64,000 bases of DNA, from positions 9,317,411 through 9,381,410 of the forward strand of contig CM038467.1 in assembly GCA_021464415.1 (NCBI GenBank). The letters run 5' to 3'. The translations under genes and the position numbers were made by a program. Positions 56,976 to 64,000 of the stretch are shown here, in pieces; the stretch's first letter is position 1; each line of letters begins with the position of its first letter. Below the pieces are notes generated by a model. It was not told where the DNA came from. It searched no databases and saw only the letters and a list, made by a program, of their open reading frames with translations. Origin of the DNA: Lonicera japonica (Eukaryota; Streptophyta; Magnoliopsida; Dipsacales; Caprifoliaceae).

Positions 56976-59900
56976 TCACAATGAAGGAGGAGGAGAAGAA
57001 CCATAACTAAAATCCCTTAGGCTACCACCGGAAATCTCAATCAACATAGATAAAACCTGCTTCATATTGGGCCTAGCCTGCGGTGCTTCGGCGGTGCACC
57101 TTATCCCAATCCTAAGCAATTCCCTCAGCTCCTCAGCTCCCTCCGCTAGCCCCGACACCAAAAGCGCCACCGGTACCATTGATCCGCTAAATCCCACCCG
57201 TCCATTTCCCATCACCCGTCTCGCCCATTCAACCAAACATTCTTCTCCCCCGTCCACGGCCCTCCTACCGGTCGCCAGCTCCAACGCCAGCACACCATAA
57301 CTGTACACGTCACCCTTTGTAGTGGCCTGCCATGTCTGCCCATACTCCGGTGCCACATAGCCCACCGTTCCGGCCACGATTGTGCTGACGTGGCTGCCCC
57401 CGGCCTCGAAAATTCTTGCTAGGCCAAAATCAGTAACCCTGGCTTTCCCGTTTTTGTCGAGAAGGACATTGCTCGCTTTTACATCTCTATGCACAATCGA
57501 AGGATCGCACTCGTGGTGTAAGAAGACTAGAGCCCTTGCCACGTCGATCGCCACGTCAATACGCCGCCGCCATGTCAGCTTGGTTCTGTCCAAAACAAGA
57601 TCCTCTAAGCTCCCGCCTTTCATGTACTCGTAAACCAACAACTTCTCGGATCCGAAAAGGCACCACCCGTATAGAATTACGAGGTTTGGGTGAGGCCAAC
57701 CGAATCCATTTCCACTTAGGACCTCCATTTCAGCTCGAAATTCTCGTTCTCCTTCGATTCCCTCTCTTTGTAGTTTCTTTACGGCTACTTCTCTCCCATC
57801 AGGAAGCATTCCACGGTACACAGTTCCCGATCCACCCCTACCAATGATTCTTTCATCCGAAAAATTACCCGTAGCCGCCAATATATCCGCGTGCGTGAAA
57901 GCCGTTTTGTCCAAGCGAATTACTTTAACAGTATCTGTTAACCATGGTGATGACTTGCCTGAGCTGGATGCGAAGTCGTGTGGGCCCTTTGTACCCTCCA
58001 AGAGGTAACCCTGCACGTTTACTGGGCTTTTTACCATATTACAAACTATGATGGTCATTACTCCACAGACTAAAAAGGCCATTAGTACAGCCATGAACAA
58101 CAAAAATGTGCCAAATTTATTAGGCCTTTTCGGGTTCTCATTTTTCCCTGGAGTAATGTTTGTACCGTTTTCCATAAAAGACGGAAGGTGCAGTAATGGG
58201 TCGCCAAGAAAGGACCATTTCTCGAATGTTGACAATTGCCCGGTTGTTGGTACCACACCAGCGATGTAAGGATTGTAAGAGATGTTAAACTTGTTGAGAT
58301 CGCTAAGATTGTTCAAGCTAGTAGGGAAATTGCCAGAGAAATTGTTGTAAGACAAATCTAAGTTTTGTAAGCACTTCATGCTGCCTAATTCCATCGGAAT
58401 CTCACCCGAAAATTTGTTCTGTGAAATATTGAACACCACAAGTGCGATTTGTCCAATCTCTTTAGGAAGTGTACCATTAAACTGATTAACACCCAAATGC
58501 ATCATACCAAAGCTCCGCATCTTGCCAATCTCACGAGGAACTTCACCGGACAATTGATTACCGGAAAGCTGAACATAACCCGATATATCAAATGTTTGGA
58601 CACTTGAACCAGGGACACAAACTGGGAATACACCATAGCCCTTAAGTAAACTATCCCAAAGGCTTCTGCAATTCTTCCTTGTAAGAACCGTATAGACAAA
58701 ACTAAATGGAGGGTAATTTGCCGGTATCCATCTCTTCATCGCGAAGCACTCACCCGAACCAACAGTGATTCGTTCATTTTCCCTGTTTGACTGGAAAGTT
58801 GGTGTAGGGTTATTGCCAATGTCGGTTAATTCAGCAGGAATTTTCCCTGAAAGTTGATTGTTTGCAAGGTTTAGCCATAACAAGCTGCTACAATTCCCTA
58901 GAGCTGGGGGAATTTGACCAGTTAAAGAATTATTTGCAAGCATTAGCCACAAGAGGGACGTTAAATTTCCCAAACTTGAGGGTATTGATCCGTTTAGCTT
59001 ATTAAAAGAGAGATCAATTGCTTGGAGTCTTGGCAAATTCCCATATTCCGATGGGATATTTCCGGTGAACTGGTTGTAGGCAAGAAACAAATACTCCAGG
59101 CTAAGCATTTGGGAAATTTCAACCGGTAATGGACCGGAGAAATTGTTGGAACTGAGATCTAATCGAGAAATGTTTGGTAAATTGAGAATCCCAGATGAAT
59201 ATATGCCACCTGTATATGAATTCGAATGTAGAAGAAGATACTTCACTTGCGTGAATCGCCCGAAAATTTCTTGTATATCACCGCCGAAACTGTTTCTGCT
59301 TAGATCTAAGAAGACCAAGTTACTCAGGTTTAGTAATGATTCTGGAATTTCCCGGGAAAATGAATTGTTTCCCAATAAAATCCCCTGTAGACTAGAAATT
59401 GAACCAAGCTCCTGTGGAATTCTCCCTGTAAAGTTGTTTCCCCACCCATTCAATACCCTCAAACTCTTGCAATTCGAAATTTCCTTTGGGAATTCTCCGG
59501 AGAAATTGTTTTCCGACAAATCCAGATAGCTTAAACTACAATTTTCCGTGAAAATTCCGGGTGAGATATTGCCACCCAAATTATTTTCCGATACCACAAA
59601 TCCCCTCAACCTTTCAAATCCGTACCATAAATTTCCAGTTAAACTATTGGAGCTCAGATCAACATACTGCAAATTCTGGCAGTGCTCAAGCGAATTCCCA
59701 ACCTCACCAGTGAAATGATTAGAGGATAAATTAGCCACCACCAAGCTGTCACAAATTCCGGGGAAAGAGAAACGGATTTCACCTCGAATTCTATTGAGAG
59801 AGAGGTCGAGAATCTCTAGGCTGTGGAGAGTGGTCAAATTAATCTCACCATCAATCATGTTGTGAGAGAGGTTTAAGTACTTGAGTTTCAGGCACCGGCC

Positions 59901-60699
59901 TAAGTCCGCCGGCATCTTGCCGGAGATCGTGTTCTGAGATAGGTTGAGATGCGTGAGCTCCGAGATGGCCGAGAAGTTTCCAAAGAGTTCGCCGGAAATG
60001 GCGCTTTTGTAGAGGTCGATTCCGGTGACTCTTCCGCCGCTGCATGAAATCCCCGTCCAGTTGCACGGCGACGATTCCGTTGGCTTCCATTCGGCATATC
60101 TTCCTCGATTTACGCGATTTTGTTCCTCTAAAAATGACTTCAACTTGAGCAAAACTTCTCTATCAGTCTCTAATGAATCTCCTACTACTACGACACTACC
60201 TGTTATTTACAAACATTGTAGATTATTATTAAATAAGAACATTGGTAAGTGTAAACACAAATATATATATATATATATAATTTGATTTATACAGTTACAA
60301 AACAACCTCGAAAAAAACCCAATTCAATAAAAAAAAAAAAAAAAACCCTTCAATCTAAGCACAATTCATGGATTTTTCCCGGAAAATTTGGTGAGAAAGT
60401 TTAAACTGAAATTTATCAATCTAGCAGTAGTCTCTAATGATTCTCCAACTACCACTACACTAATTCACAAACATTATGTAATAGGAACATTAGTAACCCC
60501 AAAATAATATAAAAATCAACCTCGAGAACATCCCAATTCAATTAAAAATTCATTAATCTAGTTCCAGGAAAATTCTGCGTGAAAGTAATTTGTATTGAAA
60601 TTAACGTAGAAAGAGTGAGAGATTAGTACCTGTAGCGAGGATGAAGATAATGACGAGTAATGGAACAAAAGGTGGATGATCAGTATCCTCCTCTGACAT
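56976..60699 (-). CDS. NILR1: LRR receptor-like serine/threonine kinase, At1g74360/NILR1 type
   Basis: Two exons: 60630-60699 and 56976-60199, joined in phase 1 with GT-AG ends, giving 1097 aa (Arabidopsis At1g74360 is about the same size). Residues 1-24 are a signal peptide (FVPLLVIIFILATG). The ectodomain starts with an LRRNT (CNWTGISC) and about 20 LRRs, interrupted by an island at about 485-560 with cysteines, followed by more LRRs (YVQLSGNQLSGEVP). The membrane helix is about 721-748. The cytosolic kinase has a glycine loop IGRGGSGTVY, Lys831 in VAVKK, HRDVKASN with Asp929, DFG and GTVGYVAPEYGQT, so it is an RD kinase with all key residues. NILR1 in Arabidopsis takes part in immunity triggered by nematode molecules; orthology here is inferred from architecture and the island. 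Sequence is uninterrupted and GC-richer than its surroundings. A small intron after the signal peptide exon is the only one. Confidence 0.94.
60200..60629 (-). other. intron of the LRR kinase
   Basis: Donor ACAG|GTAC (60629/60628) and acceptor AACAG before 60199. It contains two similar AT-rich halves: TCTCTAATGA(A/T)TCTCC...ACTAC near 60170 and 60430, AACCTCGA(A/G)AA near 60304 and 60518, and CCCAATTCAAT near 60318 and 60534. This indicates a local duplication of about 220-260 bp that also copied the exon border. Confidence 0.7.
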
Positions 60700-62243
60700 G
60701 ATAAATGTAACCTAATCTGCTTTATCCTTCTCCTCCTCCTTCTTCACTAAACTTAATTATTGTGATTAATTAGTTGAGTTTTTGTTATTTCGTAGTTGGA
60801 ATGAATCAAAACAAAAAAAATATATATTTTTCTTGAAAGAGACCGAGATATATACAATATATATGTATATGTGTGTGTGACTTTCCAAAGTAAGAGAATG
60901 TGTTTGAATTTTGAGGGAGAGCCTGCAGATGGAACAGAGAAAAGTTGGAACAAGTGCACGTACGCTAATATTTTATTTGATTGATTAAAGTCTGATTATA
61001 GTAAATAAATAAATTAGTTTTAGTTGCGCGGGTTGAATTTTTTTTTAGTATTTTAATCAATTCAAACGGATGGTTAAAGTATTAGTTTATTTTTATTTAT
61101 TTTTGATATAAGTGATAGAGTGTTTAGGTAGCTCTTGTGCATTACAATTAACTTTTACTTGCGATAAAACATACGGTTTCACAAATTTTTTTATATAATA
61201 ATAAAAAGTCGATTTAAAAACTCTTAATTAAACCTAGAGATAAATTAATCTGGTGTGTTTGTGGTAGCGACTCCTGCTGGTCAGAGTATTAGTTTATTTG
61301 GTCTGGTGTGTTTGTAAGACTTTTGTATGAATTGTTTTATGCATATAATAACTTGGTTGTAAAGAAAGATGAGAAGGGAAAGGAAGTTGTGGGGGGACAA
61401 ATATGGCCGCCCTAGTTGACCGGTGTGTCTCTAACGGCAAGGCAATTTAATCAGAGAGTCAAGGGGTACTCTAATGTTTATTATTTCATGTTTATTTTGT
61501 GTTCTATTTCTAGAAAAACAAGGTCTCACCATCAATATTGATTTTGGCTCTAATTGGAACCGTGTTATAACTGACTAACATCTAATCAAGTCTCCATGGT
61601 AACTTAAATGTATAACTAATTTACATTAAAAATAAAAATAATTTAAAAATAAAATAAAATAAAAAATAAGCAACTTTGTGAATGACGATCGTATTAGCTT
61701 GCAAACTTCCAATATTTCAATTGAGGTGTGTACTTTTGATATTCCGTCGAATACGTGTGCTATTATTGGTGGGATTTTTTTTCCCATATTTTCACCATTG
61801 CTCCAATAGACTAAATATAATGAATAAGAGACTTTAATTTCATAGAGTACTATACTCAAGTTCCGCACTCTAATAAAAGTCTATTTATTTAATAAAAATG
61901 ATGGAGTTGGTTTTATTATTTGTATATATAAAAAAAAGAAAAAAAATAATAATTATGGATTTAGGATCTATTGCTTATATAAAAATGAAAATTATGTTCA
62001 CCCATATTTTTTTGTTAGATGTGGACCCTAAAATCTAAGTATGTGGCGTGTGGGGGGGGGAGGGGGAGGGGGAGGGGGTTGGGTTGGTAAAGTTGGTTTG
62101 TGTTTATAATTGTTGAAGGAAAAGTGATTAGAAGTTTTCAAGTCGAATTTTGGGAGCAATGAATATGTTATAATCAACGAAAAACATGCATCACAAGAGA
62201 GGATTTATCGAGATGTACGGAAAATTGTCTGAAACACTATGCG
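60700..62243. other. promoter region of the LRR kinase and spacer
   Basis: On the - strand, TATATATTGTATATATC near 60850-60867 is the most TATA-like stretch above the ATG at 60699. Beyond 61000 nothing but AT-rich spacer was recognised, apart from the G-rich tract at 62052-62083. Confidence 0.4.
62052..62083 (+). repeat. G-rich tract with quadruplex pattern
   Basis: Runs of 9, 5, 5 and 5 G separated by single A, then TT and GGG. This meets the usual four-run G-quadruplex pattern in otherwise AT-rich DNA. Confidence 0.8.
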
Positions 62244-62251
62244 GAGATGAA

Positions 62252-62538
62252 CAGGGGCGGAACCAGGAAGGGACAGAGCGGGCTGCAGCACAGGGCAAAA
62301 TTTTGAAATACCTAATAGCCCTACTAAAAAAAATAAGAAAGTAAATATAAGCCCACTCCTTTGTTAAATTTTAGTCCATCCTTTAGCTCACCTCAAATAT
62401 TATAAACTCACTCATTTATATAACTCTCTTAAATTCATATAACTCACTATATGGTTATACTTTAAAATTTTTTTTTATATAATTTTTTTATCTATTACTA
62501 TTAATCTACTCCTCGAAAAAATACTGGGTCTGCTTCTG
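62252..62538. mobile_element. hAT-type MITE, 287 bp
   Basis: A perfect 8-bp duplication GAGATGAA flanks it (62244-62251 and 62539-62546). Ends CAGGGGCGGAACCAG and (reverse complement) CAGAAGCAGACCCAG are imperfect inverted repeats of 15 bp. An 8-bp duplication with CAGGGGCGG-type ends is the hAT signature. Non-coding. Confidence 0.85.
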
Positions 62539-62546
62539 GAGATGAA

Positions 62547-63670
62547 CCTTCCAACTGGGAAAAAAAAAAAAGGACAAACGCGTACTGAAATTGTACAAAA
62601 CCTTGGGGCGAAGGACACAAATGGTTGTTGACTGAAAGCTAAACCATTTAAGGTGGCGCTGAAAGAGATGCCATTGCATATAAAACAAAAAAGCAAACCA
62701 AAAAGAACACATCTTGGTCTTACCCAAATGGGTCTCAATTAGTAGTAAATTTTAATCTTTCCATTTCATTTATACTTGATTTCTATCATGTATTTATATA
62801 CACACGTTTATAACAAGTTCATGTCTTGTTTTACTCTATTCCACAAATTAATTCCTTAACTACTAAAAAGTGTCCTAAATTTAACGTAGACTCAAAATCT
62901 TTCTATTCAAATTAAAGCACTCAATTTAAAATTGTTTCAAGAATAAATGAATCAACTACAATTATTTTTAAAATTAATTTATATAAAGAGCTCATTTATA
63001 TAATTCCATAAAATATTAATTATATTAAATATAAAGTTGCTTAAATTAATATATCCTGTTAAAAAGAAACAAAAAATACTTATCAAGACCATTTCTATCA
63101 ATCTTTAAAAGAAGAAGAAAAAAATAGGTCTCTTCTACCCTTGTATATATTATATTAGTTTTTTAAGAACAAGCAACTGACGAGAAACTTGAATTTGGGT
63201 GATTTGAGTTTCAAGGAGAGTTTCTTAAACTTAAATAATTTGAGTGTTCTTATACATGGACATATTTATTTTTGAGAAAAAGTAACATTCTAATATGATA
63301 ATTAGTTATTAATTAAAGTCAATTTTAATAATAATAAATTAAATAACTTTTAAGTATTATTTTTTTACAAAATTCCTTGGTTCAAATAGATAACTATTGA
63401 CCATTTTGAGTTGCTTGCCAAATAAAAATAACAATAGGCATGTCACTTGTACTCTTTGGTCATGCTCATGTTTATCTTCAATTAATGTTCTTTAATATTG
63501 GATTATTGCCATAAATAATGGTATCGCGTGAGGGGTTAACGACACATCAAGTAAAAATAAAGGAAATTGACATTTGCACTCAAGTTGAAAAAAAAAAAAA
63601 ATACATTTTTTGAAACTTTTCAAATACCGGGTATATGCGTATACTATATATATATATAATAACTAAATTT
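62547..63670. other. intergenic, nothing recognised
   Basis: AT-rich spacer. The open frames on the - strand at 62475-62738 start inside or beside the hAT MITE and have no domain. Confidence 0.5.
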
Positions 63671-63860
63671 GAGATAATGGGTCATAGGATCTCGCTTCGT
63701 AATATTTTATAACTCTAGGACGGACTCATGTTTAATAAAAAAAAGTATTACTACTTTCATAATTTTGTTTTACAATAAGAACACTTTTCATAATATTAAT
63801 TTATTTTAAGGAAAATGATAAATATTGAGTAATATACTTCTAATTATAAAGTTAATGTGC
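63671..63860. mobile_element. second copy of the 48488 MULE-like element, left end
   Basis: Begins GAGATAATGGGTCATAGGA and follows 48488-48680 closely (shared TTTTATAACTCTA, GACGGACTCATGTTTAATAA, TAATATTAATTTATTTTAAG). Similarity fades near 63860; the copy is either truncated there or diverged, and the window ends soon after. Confidence 0.75.
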
Positions 63861-64000
63861 CCATACTATTAGCCTTTCTATCTATTTCATCGTTTTATTT
63901 CATTACTACTATTACAGTTCTTATCTTCCCCAATTTCAACAGTTGAGATCGGGGTTAAAAAGCCCTTAAACGAACATTCCTTGTAAACACGGATATATAC

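Noticed and set aside
57067..57847. Open frames on the + strand across the kinase domain
   Set aside because: Antisense shadows of a strongly conserved kinase on the - strand.
62475..62738. Two - strand open frames
   Set aside because: Overlap the hAT MITE and are hydrophobic, low-complexity and without domain.

Overview
This is nuclear DNA from a flowering plant, most likely a eudicot. The base composition is strongly AT-rich, the genes have GT-AG introns, and the gaps are full of plant Ty1-copia remains, Helitron ends and short inverted-repeat transposons (MITEs). The gene families are plant types: an LRR receptor kinase with an island domain, a plant N-/S-oxygenating FMO, and a U1-type zinc-finger protein. 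I cannot name the species. No virus, prokaryotic island, CRISPR array, rRNA or tRNA gene was seen.

Layout. 2.3-4.8 kb: a membrane-anchored RING-finger gene (- strand) with a long 5'UTR intron. 5.3-14.2 kb: two Tourist-like MITEs, part of a third MITE, and a decayed Copia retrotransposon (- strand) with direct LTRs. 14.2-20.2 kb: mostly empty, with one MITE and one unassigned exon-like stretch. 20.3-27.3 kb: two flavin-containing monooxygenase (FMO) genes arranged tail to tail. The + copy is intact apart from a single-base frameshift in its FAD motif; the - copy is a clear pseudogene. 28-29 kb: MITEs. 29.6-36.7 kb: a second Copia element (- strand) split by a 1.96-kb TG...CA insertion that looks like a solo LTR. 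37.5 kb: a long-TIR element. 38.5-39.5 kb: a two-exon dCTP pyrophosphatase (MazG-like) gene (- strand). 40-42.75 kb: a nest of Helitron ends. 45.6-47.9 kb: a gene for a protein with three U1-type C2H2 zinc fingers (- strand). 48.5-50.1 kb: a non-autonomous element with a perfect 9-bp target duplication that carries a palindromic minisatellite. 52.3-55.6 kb: nested MITEs and a Mutator-like element. 57.0-60.7 kb: an LRR receptor kinase of the Arabidopsis At1g74360 (NILR1) type (- strand). 62.25 kb: a hAT-type MITE with a perfect 8-bp target duplication.

The host genes form no evident pathway. They are ordinary dispersed single-copy genes (ubiquitin ligase, nucleotide-pool sanitation, RNA or DNA binding, cell-surface signalling, S/N-oxygenation). 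The only related pair is the inverted FMO duplication, where the TATA region was copied with the gene and one copy has since decayed. The most unusual structure is the hairpin array at about 49.2-49.95 kb. No clearly new multi-gene system is visible.
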